Source: Lachnospiraceae bacterium
Lineage (GTDB): Bacteria > Bacillota > Clostridia > Lachnospirales > Lachnospiraceae
Assembly: GCA_021770345.1 (NCBI GenBank)
Contig: JAETRD010000005.1
Coordinates: 62,001 to 126,000 of the forward strand
Direction: 5' to 3'
DNA: 64,000 nucleotides
A program made the position numbers and the translations under genes. The notes under the pieces were generated by a model, which was not told where the DNA came from, did no database searches, and worked only from the letters and a program-made list of their open reading frames with translations. How positions within the stretch are numbered: the first letter of the stretch is position 1; each line of letters opens with the position of its first letter. Of this stretch, positions 9,857 through 21,106 are shown piece by piece.

Positions 9857-9885
9857 ATTATATATACTGGAAATTCAGATGTCAA
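9857..9885 (-). promoter_or_regulatory. Sigma-A promoter of rpsL operon
   Basis: On the minus strand a perfect TTGACA (9880-9885) and TATAAT (9857-9862) are 17 bases apart, about 65 bases before the rpsL start. Confidence 0.88.
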
Positions 9886-9915
9886 GCTTTTTTATGTGCA
9901 AACGCAGACTTTTTG

Positions 9916-10048
9916 TAACAGTTCAGCCTTCGGCTTCACTGTTACGGAATCTGCCCATTCCAAGTCGCCTTTGGCGAGGGGCAGATTCCCTCTCAGCCCA
10001 ATTCACACATTCTCACGGACTTTGCAGCAAGTGCAAAGTCCTGGGCTG
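9916..10048. repeat. Three consecutive large hairpins between rpoC and rpsL
   Basis: Hairpin 1 is TAACAGT/ACTGTTA (9916-9922, 9938-9944) with an inner GCC-TTC-GGC-like stem. Hairpin 2 is an 11-bp stem GGAATCTGCCC (9946-9956, 9979-9989) with inner TCGCC-TTT-GGCGA. Hairpin 3 is CAGCCCA/TGGGCTG (9994-10000, 10042-10048) enclosing a perfect 10-bp GGACTTTGCA/TGCAAAGTCC stem (10017-10026, 10032-10041). They follow each other with almost no spacing in a 365-base gap that otherwise holds only the rpsL promoter and the rpoC terminator. Confidence 0.8.
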
Positions 10049-10097
10049 AACGTACACTCAGTATGAACCATAATCTGGGTTTTTATACAGATTTTTA

Positions 10098-10142
10098 CTG
10101 TAAAGGAGGGACTGTCCGCATAAATGCGGCAGTCCCTCCCGG
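10098..10142 (-). terminator. Hairpin terminator after rpoC
   Basis: A GGAGGGACTG/CAGTCCCTCC stem (10105-10114, 10130-10139) with an inner CCGCAT/ATGCGG stem lies 19 bases past the rpoC stop. It is followed on the minus strand by TTTACAG, so the T-run is short. Confidence 0.65.
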
Positions 10143-10157
10143 CTTATTCTGATTCTT

Positions 10158-13100
10158 CTATTCTAATTCTCCCTGCGGGATCGGCTCTAAGACATAATCC
10201 TCATCCATCACGCCGTTTCCCTCATAGACGTCAAAATCGTCAAACATGATCTCCTCTTCCTCGTCAATCTCGGAATCCAGTTTAATATTCCGATATCGCT
10301 TCATACCGGTTCCGGCCGGAATCAGTTTACCGATGATCACGTTCTCCTTCATACCGATCAGCGGGTCAACCTTGCCTTTGATCGCCGCCTCCGTGAGAAC
10401 CTTCGTCGTCTCCTGGAAGGAAGCCGCCGACAGGAAGGAGTTCGTCGCCAGGGAAGCCTTTGTGATGCCGAGCAGCACCTGCTTGCCGTCCGCCGGCTCC
10501 TTGCCCTCACTCTCGAGAAGCTCGTTTGTATCCTCGAAATCAAGCGTATCCACCAGCGTGCCCGGAAGCATATCGGAATCGCCGTTCTCCTCGATACGGA
10601 CCTTCTGCAGCATCTGGCGTACGATTACCTCAATATGCTTGTCGTTGATTTCCACACCCTGCAGGCGGTATACACGCTGTACCTCGCGGAGCATGTAATC
10701 CTGAACCGCGCGCACGCCCTTGATTTTCAAAATATCATGCGGATTTACGGAACCCTCGGTCAGCTCGTCGCCGGCCTCAAGCACTGCCCCATCCATCACC
10801 TTGATACGGGAACCGTAGGGAATCAGATACGCCTTGCTCTCTCCGGTCTCATTGTTTGTGACAACGATTTCCCGCTTCTTCTTCGTGTCTTTGATATTTG
10901 CCACACCGGCGAATTCGGTGATAATCGCAAGACCCTTCGGCTTTCTCGCCTCAAAAATCTCCTCGACACGGGGAAGACCCTGAGTGATATCGTTTCCTGC
11001 CACACCGCCGGTGTGGAACGTACGCATCGTAAGCTGTGTACCCGGCTCACCGATGGACTGTGCCGCAATGATACCGATCGCCTCGCCGACCTGCACCGCC
11101 TGACCGGTTGCCATGTTGGCCCCGTAGCACTTCGCGCATACCCCCATGTGGGAACGGCAGGACAGTACGTTGCGGATTTTGATTCTGGTGAGCGGTCTGC
11201 CCTTCTCGTCAACACCCTGGCTCATCACCAGCGCCGCGCGCTTCGGCGTAATCATATGGTTTGCCTTTACAAGTACGTTTCCCTGTGCGTCGCAGATATC
11301 GTTGCAGGAAAACCGTCCCGTGATGCGCTCCTGCAGACTCTCGATCTCCTCTTTTCCGTCCATAAATGCGGTCACCCACATTCCCGGAATCTCTCTGCCG
11401 GTTCCCTCGCAGCAATCGGACTCCCGCACAATCATATGCTGGGACACATCCACCAGTCGCCTTGTCAGATAACCGGAATCCGCGGTACGCAGAGCCGTAT
11501 CGGAAAGACCTTTTCTCGCTCCGTGAGCGGACATAAAGTACTCCAATACGTCGAGACCCTCACGGAAGTTTGATTTGATCGGCAGCTCGATGGTTCTTCC
11601 GGTCGTGTCCGCCATAAGTCCGCGCATACCGGCCAGCTGCTTAATCTGCTTGTCGGAACCGCGGGCTCCCGAGTCCGCCATCATGAAAATGTTATTGTAT
11701 TTGTCAAGTCCGGAGAGCAGCGCATGCGTCAGCTCGTCATCGGTCTCTTTCCACGTCTCCACAACCTCTTTGTAGCGCTCCTCCTCGGTGATAAGACCGC
11801 GCTTATACTGCTTGGTGATCTTATCCACCGTGTCCTGCGCGTTTGCGATCATCTCCGGCTTCTGCGGCGGTACCGTCATGTCGGAAATGGAAACCGTCAT
11901 GGCCGCTCTGGTGGAGTATTTGTAACCCATCGCCTTAACCGCATCGAGAACCTCCGCGGTCTTTGTCGCACCGTGGATATTGATAACCTTCTCTAAAATC
12001 TGCTTATTCTGCTTCTTTGCGACGAGGAAATCCACTTCCAGCTTTAACTCATTTCCCGGAACGCTTCTGTCCACAAATCCAAGGTCCTGCGGGATAATCT
12101 CATTAAAGATAAACCGTCCGAGCGTGGACTCGACAATCCCCGAAAGCACGGAACCGTCCGGCATTTTCTTCGTCATGCGGACTTTGATTCTGGAGTGGAG
12201 CGTAACCGCGCCGTTCTCGTACGCAAGAATCGCCTCGTTGACGCTCTTGAAGAACTTGCCCTCTCCCTTTGCGCCCGGACGCTCCTGCGTCAGATAGTAA
12301 ATGCCGAGCACCATATCCTGGGACGGAACCGCAACCAGTCCGCCGTCGGAAGGCTTTAACAGGTTATTCGGCGAAAGCAGCATAAAACGGCACTCCGCCT
12401 GTGCCTCCACGGAAAGCGGAAGATGCACCGCCATCTGATCTCCGTCGAAATCGGCGTTAAATGCAGTACAAACCAGCGGATGCAGCTTGATCGCCTTACC
12501 CTCTACAAGAATCGGTTCAAATGCCTGGATGCCGAGACGATGCAGTGTGGGGGCGCGGTTTAACATCACCGGATGCTCCTTAATCACATCCTCAAGCACA
12601 TCCCAGACCTCGGTCTGCAGGCGCTCCACCATCTTTTTGGCACTCTTGATATTGTGCGCGGTCCCGTTTGCAACCAGTTCCTTCATTACGAACGGCTTGA
12701 ACAGCTCGATTGCCATCTCCTTTGGAAGACCGCACTGATATATTTTTAATTTCGGCTCTACACAGATAACCGAACGCCCTGAGTAGTCCACTCGCTTTCC
12801 GAGCAGGTTCTGGCGGAACCGCCCCGATTTTCCTTTTAACATATCGGACAGAGACTTTAACGCGCGGTTTCCCGGCCCGGTAACCGGACGTCCACGGCGT
12901 CCGTTGTCGATCAGCGCGTCAACCGCCTCCTGGAGCATACGCTTCTCGTTGCGCACGATAATATCCGGTGCACCGAGCTCCAGCAGTCGTCTCAGACGGT
13001 TGTTGCGGTTGATAATTCTCCGGTACAGGTCATTCAGGTCGGAAGTTGCAAAACGACCGCCGTCCAGCTGTACCATCGGACGCAGATCCGGCGGAATCAC

Positions 13101-13823
13101 CGGAATCACCGTCATGATCATCCATTCCGGCTTATTTCCGGACTCGCGGAACGCCTCTACGACTTCGAGCCTCTTGATGATGCGCGCACGCTTCTGACCG
13201 GTCGCGTCTGCAAGTTCCGCCTGCAGATCCGCGGAGTCCTTCTCCAGATCGATCGCGTGTAAAAGCTCCTGAATCGCCTCCGCACCCATTCCGACGCGGA
13301 ACGCGTTCCCGTACTGCTCTCTCGCCTCCTGGTATTCCCCCTCGGAGAGCACCTGTTTGTACTGCAGCGCGGTATTGCCCCCGTCGAGCACAATGTAGGA
13401 AGCAAAATACAATACCTTCTCGAGCGTCCTCGGCGACAGATCGAGAATCAGTCCCATGCGGGAAGGGATTCCCTTAAAGTACCAGATATGGGAAACCGGA
13501 GCCGCAAGCTCGATATGTCCCATACGCTCTCTGCGGACACTCGCCTTTGTGATCTCAACACCGCAGCGGTCGCACACGACTCCCTTGTAGCGGATTTTTT
13601 TGTACTTACCGCAGTGGCACTCCCAGTCTTTACTCGGTCCAAAGATTTTTTCGCAGAATAAACCGTCTTTTTCCGGTTTTAATGTTCTATAGTTGATGGT
13701 CTCCGGCTTCTTCACTTCGCCGCGCGACCATTCCCTGATTTTCTCGGGAGACGCCAGCCCAATCTGTATCGCGTCAAACGAAATAGACTGACCGGTCGTC
13801 TCTTTATTCATCATTTCTGGCAT
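10158..13823 (-). CDS. rpoC: RNA polymerase subunit beta-prime
   Basis: The catalytic subunit of RNA polymerase, 1221 residues. The start chosen is the ATG at 13821-13823 (MPEMMNKE), 8 bases after GGGAG; a GTG three codons earlier overlaps that site. The N-terminal zinc site is Cys69, Cys71, Cys84 and Cys87 (ECHCG, CDRCG). The catalytic [10 protein letters not shown] loop lies near residue 456. The second zinc-site region ([18 protein letters not shown]), the trigger-loop and bridge-helix region ([18 protein letters not shown]) follow in order. The 43-base gap to rpoB shows a joint transcript. Confidence 0.98.
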   Translation of the reverse strand: MPEMMNKETTGQSISFDAIQIGLASPEKIREWSRGEVKKPETINYRTLKPEKDGLFCEKIFGPSKDWECHCGKYKKIRYKGVVCDRCGVEITKASVRRERMGHIELAAPVSHIWYFKGIPSRMGLILDLSPRTLEKVLYFASYIVLDGGNTALQYKQVLSEGEYQEAREQYGNAFRVGMGAEAIQELLHAIDLEKDSADLQAELADATGQKRARIIKRLEVVEAFRESGNKPEWMIMTVIPVIPPDLRPMVQLDGGRFATSDLNDLYRRIINRNNRLRRLLELGAPDIIVRNEKRMLQEAVDALIDNGRRGRPVTGPGNRALKSLSDMLKGKSGRFRQNLLGKRVDYSGRSVICVEPKLKIYQCGLPKEMAIELFKPFVMKELVANGTAHNIKSAKKMVERLQTEVWDVLEDVIKEHPVMLNRAPTLHRLGIQAFEPILVEGKAIKLHPLVCTAFNADFDGDQMAVHLPLSVEAQAECRFMLLSPNNLLKPSDGGLVAVPSQDMVLGIYYLTQERPGAKGEGKFFKSVNEAILAYENGAVTLHSRIKVRMTKKMPDGSVLSGIVESTLGRFIFNEIIPQDLGFVDRSVPGNELKLEVDFLVAKKQNKQILEKVINIHGATKTAEVLDAVKAMGYKYSTRAAMTVSISDMTVPPQKPEMIANAQDTVDKITKQYKRGLITEEERYKEVVETWKETDDELTHALLSGLDKYNNIFMMADSGARGSDKQIKQLAGMRGLMADTTGRTIELPIKSNFREGLDVLEYFMSAHGARKGLSDTALRTADSGYLTRRLVDVSQHMIVRESDCCEGTGREIPGMWVTAFMDGKEEIESLQERITGRFSCNDICDAQGNVLVKANHMITPKRAALVMSQGVDEKGRPLTRIKIRNVLSCRSHMGVCAKCYGANMATGQAVQVGEAIGIIAAQSIGEPGTQLTMRTFHTGGVAGNDITQGLPRVEEIFEARKPKGLAIITEFAGVANIKDTKKKREIVVTNNETGESKAYLIPYGSRIKVMDGAVLEAGDELTEGSVNPHDILKIKGVRAVQDYMLREVQRVYRLQGVEINDKHIEVIVRQMLQKVRIEENGDSDMLPGTLVDTLDFEDTNELLESEGKEPADGKQVLLGITKASLATNSFLSAASFQETTKVLTEAAIKGKVDPLIGMKENVIIGKLIPAGTGMKRYRNIKLDSEIDEEEEIMFDDFDVYEGNGVMDEDYVLEPIPQGELE

Positions 13824-13866
13824 TCGTGACACTCCCTTCTAATGTTCCGCCCAAAGACGGCACGAC

Positions 13867-16800
13867 TTACTCTTCGTCAAAAACTCCCTCTTCCGCGTCA
13901 TCAAACATGTCCGCGTCATCTTCTTCCGGCTCTTCCTCCTCGATATCGACGAGTTCCTCGTTTTCGTCAAATTCCTGTCTGGTAAAGCCCGCCTTTGTAA
14001 AAGCGTCACTGTCATCAAACGCAAAATCTTTGTCCCCGGAAATAATGGAGTTCAGGTCGGTGTTTCCGTACTCGCTGGTCTCCATCAGCTCCACTTCGTT
14101 TCTGTCCTCGTCTAAGACTTTCACATCCAGCCCCAGGGACTGCAGCTCTTTTAACAATACCTTAAAGGACTCTGGAATTCCCGGCTCAGGGATGTTATCG
14201 CCCTTGATAATCGCCTCATAGGTCTTCACACGTCCGACAACATCGTCGGATTTCACGGTCAGAATCTCCTGCAGGGTATAGGATGCACCGTATGCCTCCA
14301 GTGCCCATACCTCCATCTCTCCGAAACGCTGTCCGCCGAACTGCGCTTTACCGCCGAGCGGCTGCTGCGTCACCAGGGAGTACGGGCCGGTCGAACGCGC
14401 GTGAATCTTATCGTCTACCAGATGGTGCAGCTTCAGATAGTGCATGTGCCCGATCGTAACCGGCGAATCAAACGCCTCTCCGGTACGCCCGTCGCGCAGC
14501 TGAACTTTTCCGTCACGGGAAATCGGCACACCCTTCCACACGGACCTGTGTTCTCTGTTTTCGTAGAGATAGTCCATCACGTCCTGATTCAGCGTGCCTT
14601 TGTATTTCGCCTCAAACTCTTCCCACTCAGAGTTTACATAATCATTTGCAAGCTCCAGGGTATCCTGAATATCAATCTCTTTCGCACCGTCAAATACCGG
14701 CGTCTCAATGTTAAAACCGAGCGCTTTCGCGGCCAGACTCAAATGAATCTCAAGCACCTGCCCGATATTCATACGGGACGGCACGCCCAGCGGATTCAAC
14801 ACGATGTCAAGCGGACGTCCGTTCGGCAAAAACGGCATATCCTCAACCGGAAGCACACGGGAAACCACACCCTTGTTGCCGTGGCGTCCTGCCATCTTAT
14901 CCCCGACGGAAATCTTTCTCTTTTGTGCGATATAGATGCGCACTGCCTGATTGACACCCGGAGACAGCTCGTCACCGTTCTCTCTTGTGAACACTTTCGC
15001 ATCCACAACAATCCCGTACTCGCCGTGCGGTACCTTCAGAGACGTGTCGCGCACCTCTCTCGCCTTCTCGCCGAAAATTGCCCGAAGCAGCCGCTCCTCT
15101 GCGGTCAGCTCGGTCTCGCCCTTCGGTGTCACCTTTCCGACTAAAATATCACCGGCGCGCACCTCCGCACCGATGCGGATAATTCCGCGCTCGTCAAGAT
15201 CCTTTAACGCATCGTCTCCGACACCCGGAACGTCCCTTGTAATCTCCTCCGGCCCAAGCTTTGTATCGCGGGCCTCGGCCTCGTATTCCTCTATATGAAT
15301 CGACGTGTAGACATCATCCTGTACCAGTCTCTCGCTTAAGAGAACCGCATCCTCGTAATTGTACCCTTCCCAGGTCATAAATCCGATCAGCGGATTCTTT
15401 CCGAGTGCAAGCTCGCCGTTTGAGGTGGACGGTCCGTCCGCGATCACCTCGCCTGCTTCCACACGGTCCCCCTTAAAGACAATCGGTCTCTGGTTGTAGC
15501 AGTTGGACTGGTTGCTTCTCGAAAATTTTGTCAGCTTATAAACGTCTCTGGTGCCCTCGTCACTCTTGATGACAATCTGATTCGCCTCGGCGCTCTCAAT
15601 CACGCCGCCCTTTTTCGCCACGACGCACACCCCGGAGTCAACGGCCGCTTTGGTCTCCATACCGGTTCCCACGACAGGCGCCTCCGTCGTCAGGAGCGGA
15701 ACCGCCTGACGCTGCATGTTAGAACCCATCAGCGCACGGTTCGCGTCGTCGTTCTGCAGGAACGGAATCAGTGCGGTCGCCACCGAAAATACCATCTTCG
15801 GGGACACGTCCATGTAGTCAAACATGGTCTTCTCATACTCCTGCGTCTCGTCGAGATAACGTCCGGACACACTGTTGCGGACAAAATGTCCTTCTGCGTC
15901 CAGCGCCTCGTTCGCCTGCGCCACATGATAATTGTCCTCTTCGTCCGCGGTCATATACACGACTTCGTCCGTAACCCGCGGATTTTTCGGATCCGATTTG
16001 TCAATTTTGCGGTACGGCGCCTCGACAAAACCGTACTCATTCACCCGCGCATAGCTCGCGAGCGAGTTGATCAGACCGATATTCGGTCCCTCGGGAGTCT
16101 CAATCGGGCACATTCTTCCGTAATGGGAGTAGTGCACGTCTCGAACCTCAAATCCGGCACGGTCTCTCGACAGACCGCCCGGGCCCAATGCGGACAGACG
16201 TCTCTTGTGCGTCAGCTCGCCGAGCGGGTTATTCTGATCCATAAACTGTGACAGCTGGGAGGAACCGAAAAATTCCTTTACCGCCGCCGTCACCGGCTTA
16301 ATATTGATTAAGCTCTGCGGCGAAATCCCGTCGAGGTCAAGCGTCGTCATTCTCTCGCGGACCACACGTTCAAGTCTGGACAGACCGATCCTGTACTGGT
16401 TCTGCAGCAGCTCACCCACCGCGCGGATACGACGGTTGCCCAGGTGGTCAATATCGTCATCATGACCGATCGCATATTCCAGATGCATATTGTAGTTGAT
16501 GGACGCATAGATATCGTCCTTTGTAATATGCTTTGGAATCAGGTCATGAACATTTTTCTTAATCGCCTCTTTCAAATCCTCGACATCTGGATTTTCCTCC
16601 ATCAGCTGTGCGAGAATCGGATAGTAGACAAGCTCTGTGATGCCGAGTTCGCGCGGATTGCAGTCCACATAGTGTCTTAAATCCACCATCATGGAAGACA
16701 GCACCTTGACATTTCTGGACTCGCCCTGAATCCATACATAGGGAACCGCCGCATTCTGAATATCGTCCGCGAGGCTTCTCGTGACCTCGGTCCCCTCCTC

Positions 16801-17724
16801 CGCAATAATTTCGCCGGTCGTAACGTCCACAACGTCCTCCGCCAAAACATGTCCATTGATGCGGTTGCGGAGCGCCAGCTTTTTATTGAACTTATAACGG
16901 CCCACTTTTGCGAGGTCATATCTTCTCGGGTCAAAAAACATCGCAGAAATCAGGCTCTCCGCACTCTCAACGGTAAGCGGCTCGCCTGGTCTGATTTTCT
17001 TATATAATTCGAGGAGTCCCTCCTCATAATTGGTCGCGACATCCTTGCCGAAGCTGGCAAGAATCTTCGGCTCCTCGCCGAACATATCGATGATTTCCTG
17101 ATTGCTTCCGAGTCCGAGCGCGCGGATCAGCACGGTGATCGGCACTTTTCTCGTTCTGTCTACACGAACATAAAACACGTCATTGGAGTCTGTCTCGTAT
17201 TCCAGCCACGCGCCGCGGTTTGGAATTACGGTACAGGAATACAGCGTCTTGCCCACCTTATCGTGTGCAATTCCGTAATAAATACCCGGGGAACGTACTA
17301 ACTGGCTAACGATAACACGCTCCGCACCATTGATTACGAAAGTGCCTGTTTCCGTCATCAATGGAAGGTCGCCCATGAATATCTCATGTTCATTGATCTC
17401 GTCGGTCTCTTTGTTGTGAAGTCTGACTTTCACCTTCAAAGGCGCCGCATACGTCGCATCCCGCTCTTTGCACTCGGGAATCGTGTATTTTACATCGTCT
17501 TCGCACAATGTAAAGTCTACGAACTCCAGACTCAGATGGCCGCTGTAGTCGGCGATTGGAGAGATATCGTCGAAGACTTCTTTTAAGCCCTCTTTTAGAA
17601 ACCACTGGTAGGAGTCTTTCTGGACTTCTATCAGATTCGGCATCTCTAATACCTCTTTCTGTCTCGAGTAACTCATACGCATGCCTTTTCCAGCTTTCAC
17701 CGGACGTATTCTGTTTTTCTCCAT
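13867..17724 (-). CDS. rpoB: RNA polymerase subunit beta
   Basis: A 1285-residue beta subunit. It starts [20 protein letters not shown] with a good site upstream. The rifampicin-binding region is intact and of sensitive type ([29 protein letters not shown]). Later come [11 protein letters not shown], the [12 protein letters not shown] block and the C-terminal [21 protein letters not shown]. The tail is very acidic ([15 protein letters not shown]), as in many Clostridia. Unusually it does not follow rplL directly: about 3.8 kb of unrelated genes lie between, and it has its own promoter. Confidence 0.98.
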   Translation of the reverse strand: MEKNRIRPVKAGKGMRMSYSRQKEVLEMPNLIEVQKDSYQWFLKEGLKEVFDDISPIADYSGHLSLEFVDFTLCEDDVKYTIPECKERDATYAAPLKVKVRLHNKETDEINEHEIFMGDLPLMTETGTFVINGAERVIVSQLVRSPGIYYGIAHDKVGKTLYSCTVIPNRGAWLEYETDSNDVFYVRVDRTRKVPITVLIRALGLGSNQEIIDMFGEEPKILASFGKDVATNYEEGLLELYKKIRPGEPLTVESAESLISAMFFDPRRYDLAKVGRYKFNKKLALRNRINGHVLAEDVVDVTTGEIIAEEGTEVTRSLADDIQNAAVPYVWIQGESRNVKVLSSMMVDLRHYVDCNPRELGITELVYYPILAQLMEENPDVEDLKEAIKKNVHDLIPKHITKDDIYASINYNMHLEYAIGHDDDIDHLGNRRIRAVGELLQNQYRIGLSRLERVVRERMTTLDLDGISPQSLINIKPVTAAVKEFFGSSQLSQFMDQNNPLGELTHKRRLSALGPGGLSRDRAGFEVRDVHYSHYGRMCPIETPEGPNIGLINSLASYARVNEYGFVEAPYRKIDKSDPKNPRVTDEVVYMTADEEDNYHVAQANEALDAEGHFVRNSVSGRYLDETQEYEKTMFDYMDVSPKMVFSVATALIPFLQNDDANRALMGSNMQRQAVPLLTTEAPVVGTGMETKAAVDSGVCVVAKKGGVIESAEANQIVIKSDEGTRDVYKLTKFSRSNQSNCYNQRPIVFKGDRVEAGEVIADGPSTSNGELALGKNPLIGFMTWEGYNYEDAVLLSERLVQDDVYTSIHIEEYEAEARDTKLGPEEITRDVPGVGDDALKDLDERGIIRIGAEVRAGDILVGKVTPKGETELTAEERLLRAIFGEKAREVRDTSLKVPHGEYGIVVDAKVFTRENGDELSPGVNQAVRIYIAQKRKISVGDKMAGRHGNKGVVSRVLPVEDMPFLPNGRPLDIVLNPLGVPSRMNIGQVLEIHLSLAAKALGFNIETPVFDGAKEIDIQDTLELANDYVNSEWEEFEAKYKGTLNQDVMDYLYENREHRSVWKGVPISRDGKVQLRDGRTGEAFDSPVTIGHMHYLKLHHLVDDKIHARSTGPYSLVTQQPLGGKAQFGGQRFGEMEVWALEAYGASYTLQEILTVKSDDVVGRVKTYEAIIKGDNIPEPGIPESFKVLLKELQSLGLDVKVLDEDRNEVELMETSEYGNTDLNSIISGDKDFAFDDSDAFTKAGFTRQEFDENEELVDIEEEEPEEDDADMFDDAEEGVFDEE

Positions 17725-17802
17725 TGACGTTTCACCTCTCGTTTTTATATACTACGCAAAAAGCGCGCAATAAGCCTAAAGCACCACAATAGTGCAACCT
17801 AT

Positions 17803-17832
17803 ATGATATCACAACTGTCAAGGGGTCGTCAA
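17803..17832 (-). promoter_or_regulatory. Sigma-A promoter of rpoBC
   Basis: On the minus strand TTGACG (17827-17832) and TATCAT (17803-17808) are 18 bases apart, about 80 bases before rpoB. A second TTGACA in the spacer has no matching -10 element at 17 bases. Confidence 0.6.
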
Positions 17833-17899
17833 GAAAATTTTCGGCAACATTTTGTCCGTGTCGGGATTATGTATAAAATATGCCTGCGCGGCCGCATTT

Positions 17900-17941
17900 T
17901 TACAAAAGAGCAGCCGGCAGTGAAACCTTCACTGCCGGCCG
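17900..17941 (-). terminator. Terminator of flagellin-like gene
   Basis: A near-perfect stem GCCGGCAGTGAA/TTCACTGCCGGC (17913-17924, 17928-17939) with a three-base loop lies just past the stop at 17958. It is followed on the minus strand by TGCTCTTTTG. Confidence 0.8.
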
Positions 17942-17957
17942 CTTACAGGCACTCTCT

Positions 17958-18734
17958 TTACATAAACATGCGGAACATCCGCGCTTCTTCCTCCTGCGTC
18001 TGCTTTCTCTGCATAAAGAACTGATACTGCTGGAGCGTCTCCTTTTTCTTCAGATCGGAAATCGCTTTCGGGAAATCCAGATCTTCAAGCCGGCTCTTCG
18101 CCCCCGTCGTATTCAGAAGATAGTTTGTATTGTTATTGTACGCATGGCTTAACGCATTCATCTGCGCACCGCCGCTGCTGCGCGTCGAGGAAATCGACTC
18201 GAGCGCTTTGTCGATATCCGAGAGATCAAAATCTCCCGTCACATCGAAATCTTCTATCCCAAGCGCCTTTAACGTCGCGTCGCCGGTCGAAATCTCCATC
18301 CCGCCGCCGTTGGCGTCCGTCGCAATATGGAACCCTTTCTGACTTCCGTCCAGAATATTTTTCGTGTTGAACGACGTCTGAGATGCGATATCAGAAATCC
18401 CCTGCTTTAACTGGTCAATCTCCATCTGAACCGCCGAGCGGTCCGCATCCGTCATCAATGCCGTGTTGGACGCCTGCACCGCAAGCTCGCGCATGCGCTG
18501 CAGATTGTCGGTAATCTGCGACAATGCTCCGTCGGATACCTGCAGCATATCCTTCGCCGAAGCAATATTGTTGGTACCGGCATCGGTACCGCGTATCTGG
18601 CTCTCCTCTTTTTGTATAATAGAAAGCTCGGCCGCTCCGTCGGCCGCACTGTTAATCTTTTTCCCGCTGGCAAAATTGCCGTAATCCGTATAGGATCTCG
18701 TATTTTGACTGTATACAGAAGAAATCGCGCTCAT
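17958..18734 (-). CDS. Flagellin-like protein, divergent short type
   Basis: A 258-residue flagellin-fold protein. The conserved flagellin N-domain pattern is present (SGKKINSAADGAAELSI, NNIASAKDMLQVSDGALSQI, NLQRMRELAVQASN, FNTKNILDGS). The first helix is abnormal: MSAISSVYSQNTRSYTDYGN replaces the usual start. The C-terminal half lacks the normal export and D0 end (LAQANQxxxxVLxLL) and finishes with a charged KKKETLQQYQFFMQRKQ helix. A filament role is therefore uncertain; it may be a minor or regulatory flagellin. It stands alone between rpoB and an LRR gene and has a consensus sigma-A promoter, unlike the sigma-28-like sites of the other flagellar genes here. Confidence 0.75.
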   Translation of the reverse strand: MSAISSVYSQNTRSYTDYGNFASGKKINSAADGAAELSIIQKEESQIRGTDAGTNNIASAKDMLQVSDGALSQITDNLQRMRELAVQASNTALMTDADRSAVQMEIDQLKQGISDIASQTSFNTKNILDGSQKGFHIATDANGGGMEISTGDATLKALGIEDFDVTGDFDLSDIDKALESISSTRSSGGAQMNALSHAYNNNTNYLLNTTGAKSRLEDLDFPKAISDLKKKETLQQYQFFMQRKQTQEEEARMFRMFM

Positions 18735-18797
18735 GATATCCGCTCCTTTCTTTCCTCTCGATAAAAAGGCATTATATTTACCGATAGTTCTATTAAT

Positions 18798-18826
18798 ATT
18801 ATAAATGATAGTAACGTTTTTTACAA
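18798..18826 (-). promoter_or_regulatory. Sigma-A promoter of flagellin-like gene
   Basis: On the minus strand TTGTAA (18821-18826) and TATAAT (18798-18803) are 17 bases apart, about 65 bases before the start codon at 18734. Confidence 0.75.
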
Positions 18827-18878
18827 GAGGTTAAATCGATTTTTCACGCCTTCAGGTTCGGGTTGAACTGCAATGTCC

Positions 18879-20798
18879 CTAGCGAGCCACAACCACCGAA
18901 TCCCCCAGCACCTCATAATTCGAGATCGGATTTTCCGCACAGTCCACCTGCCTTAAGTCCTTCAATCCGGAAAGCGGCGAAAGATCCGTCACATAGTTAT
19001 CGGAAAAATCTATGCTCCGCAAAGCCGGAAGCAAAGCCGCAAACTCCACTTCTGTCAGTTCATTTTCGCGAATACTTAAATGCTTCAGACCTTTCAGCCG
19101 ACAGAGGAAGTCCAGATGTTCCGCGAGTATCACGTCGTCCCAGTCCACCGAATAAAAGCCGCCGCCCCCGGAAACACTCACGTTTTTGTAGAGCTTTATG
19201 TTGTCGACGGAAAGTTCCTCAAGCGTTGTGTTTTCCGCGATCCGGTCAAATGCGATCTCACACTCCATCCCGCTGATATTGAGACTTTTGAGCGTAGGCA
19301 TATTAAAAATGCCAGAAATATCCCCGTAGGTAATGGTCCCGTGCAGGTCAAGGTTCTCCAGGGCAGGCAGGCTTGTGACAAAACCGTAATCATGCTCCGA
19401 ATATCCGAACGAAGTACATCTGAGTGTCTTTAAATTTGTAAGCCCCGCAAAGTCCGATGATGCGCCCGCTGTTCCGCCGTCGAGTGTCAATTCCGTCAGC
19501 CCGCTCATATACCTAAGATCCCCGGTATCGTCAAAATTCCGCAGGCAAAGCTCTTCCACCGCGGTAAGCGAACTTAAATCGGGCTGCGCGCAGTCATAGG
19601 GCAGATCCAGTGACAGCTTTTTGAGCCCCGTAAGTGCCGATACCGCCGACATCTCTTTCAGTTCGTCGCAGTCTTCAATCGTCAGTTCCTCAAGTCCCGG
19701 CACCTCCCGCAGCGGGTCAAGCGTCAGAAACGCACCGTCCTCCAGATGAAGTGCCTTTAAATGCTCCATCTTTGAGACAAAGCCGATGTCTTTGACCGCT
19801 CCGCTGCATATCGTCAGGTCTTCGAGCCAGGGCATCATTCCAAACGTTGCAAAATCCATGCTTCCGTCATAAATGTCCACGGAAACTGTCTTCAGCGAGG
19901 TCGCACTGACTAAAAGCTTTTCCTCCCCGATCTCATCGCTGTCAATCAGCAGTGTCTCCAAATTCGGAAACCGGTCAATCCCCGCAAGACTTACGGGATT
20001 GCTGCTGATATCGATTTTTCTTATCTCTTCGGGCCGCTCCGTCAGCTCCGCCACCTGCTCTAAGCTGTCAAAATATCCGCCGATTCCCCATAACGTCAGC
20101 CCTTTTAAGTATTCTTCCCGCAGGGACTGTCCTGTTTTTAACATCTTTAACCCCGTAAACGCCGAAAGGCCCTCAAGCTCATAGCCCGAATAATCATCCG
20201 CCGGAAGGCGCACCCAGATAAGCTCCGCCTCCGGATTTTCAAACGGATTCTCAAAACTGTAGCCGACTTCCCGGTATTCCATCCCGGATTTCAGTTCCAG
20301 CCATTGAATCTTTGCAAGCTCCCCCTCCGTGACCTCTTCCGCCGGTTTCCCGTATACGACCTTCACAAAATCCGCCAGAACACCGGTAAGCTCCGCTTCC
20401 GTTCCGATTTCCCCCTCAGCGCTCTCCTCCGCGGCTGCGGGCATCCGGATTTCTCCACCGCCCGATACCATATCGCTCTGTCTGCTCCCGCTCCCGATAA
20501 AGCCGAATATCCTCAGCCAGACCGCAAGTGCCCCCAGACAGGCCAGAACTATAGACAGAATACGCGGTGCAACATTGCTTTTCCGATTTGTTTCCGGAAC
20601 ATTTCCAAAATACGGCTGACCGTATGGCATCTGCTCCTGCATCGGTTTCAGGTACGGCATCTCGTCCGCCCGTCCCCCTCCGTCACTCTCTATCGTATAT
20701 CTGCTGTGACAGTACTCGCACTCGGCAACATTCGGATTATTTTCATCTATTTTCAGTGTTCCGCTGCAGGCGGAACATCTCAATTCGGTGATCTTCAT
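18879..20798 (-). CDS. Zinc-ribbon, single-TM, leucine-rich-repeat protein
   Basis: A 639-residue protein with GGAGG 8 bases before its ATG. An N-terminal zinc ribbon uses Cys8/Cys11 and Cys27/Cys30 (CSAC, CEYC). A linker rich in Pro/Tyr/Gln leads to one membrane segment near 78-102 (RILSIVLACLGALAVWLRIF). The remaining 500 residues are irregular leucine-rich repeats (LKKLSLDL, LKTLRCTSF, LKSLNISGM, LKHLSIREN, LRSIDFSDN). With the ribbon inside, the LRR part would lie outside the cell. The architecture suggests a surface recognition or scaffold protein; the ligand is unknown. It ends 144 bases upstream of the flagellin-like gene. Confidence 0.7.
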   Translation of the reverse strand: MKITELRCSACSGTLKIDENNPNVAECEYCHSRYTIESDGGGRADEMPYLKPMQEQMPYGQPYFGNVPETNRKSNVAPRILSIVLACLGALAVWLRIFGFIGSGSRQSDMVSGGGEIRMPAAAEESAEGEIGTEAELTGVLADFVKVVYGKPAEEVTEGELAKIQWLELKSGMEYREVGYSFENPFENPEAELIWVRLPADDYSGYELEGLSAFTGLKMLKTGQSLREEYLKGLTLWGIGGYFDSLEQVAELTERPEEIRKIDISSNPVSLAGIDRFPNLETLLIDSDEIGEEKLLVSATSLKTVSVDIYDGSMDFATFGMMPWLEDLTICSGAVKDIGFVSKMEHLKALHLEDGAFLTLDPLREVPGLEELTIEDCDELKEMSAVSALTGLKKLSLDLPYDCAQPDLSSLTAVEELCLRNFDDTGDLRYMSGLTELTLDGGTAGASSDFAGLTNLKTLRCTSFGYSEHDYGFVTSLPALENLDLHGTITYGDISGIFNMPTLKSLNISGMECEIAFDRIAENTTLEELSVDNIKLYKNVSVSGGGGFYSVDWDDVILAEHLDFLCRLKGLKHLSIRENELTEVEFAALLPALRSIDFSDNYVTDLSPLSGLKDLRQVDCAENPISNYEVLGDSVVVAR

Positions 20799-20812
20799 GG
20801 TCGTTTCCTCCG

Positions 20813-21106
20813 CTACACAAACATTTCTTCGTAAGCAAAACTATGTTCGTACATATATTCATGGGCACAGTCAATTTCTTCGTCCATCCATGTGAGTACT
20901 CCGTGCACAATTTTAAAGTTTTTAAACACTGTGTCATTTGCTAATGGCCCAAACGCCGGACCGTCCAGTACCGTCGCATCAAATACCCGTTTTTCTCCTG
21001 TCGAGAATGTAAGGAGCATCATAAGTCGGTCAGTTACTTTAGCATCTATAATTTTTATGGATTCAGAAAATTCGTTTGCATATACGATTCCATTTATCTC
21101 AAACAT
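20813..21106 (-). CDS. DUF2442 protein
   Basis: A 97-residue protein starting at the ATG 21104-21106 (MFEINGIVYANE), with AAAGAGGT upstream. The order IIDAKVTDRLMMLLTFSTGE, RVFDATVLDG, and a final HGVLTWMDEEIDCAHEYMYE is the DUF2442 pattern. DUF2442 proteins commonly follow a DUF4160 protein in small two-gene, toxin-antitoxin-like units. Here the start overlaps the end of a shortened DUF4160 frame, so coupling is likely. It lies 14 bases before the LRR gene and may be co-transcribed with it. Confidence 0.7.
   Translation of the reverse strand: MFEINGIVYANEFSESIKIIDAKVTDRLMMLLTFSTGEKRVFDATVLDGPAFGPLANDTVFKNFKIVHGVLTWMDEEIDCAHEYMYEHSFAYEEMFV

Noticed and set aside
10635-11573. A 312-codon plus-strand frame within rpoC
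   Set aside because: Antisense to strongly conserved rpoC sequence; composition is that of a mirror frame.
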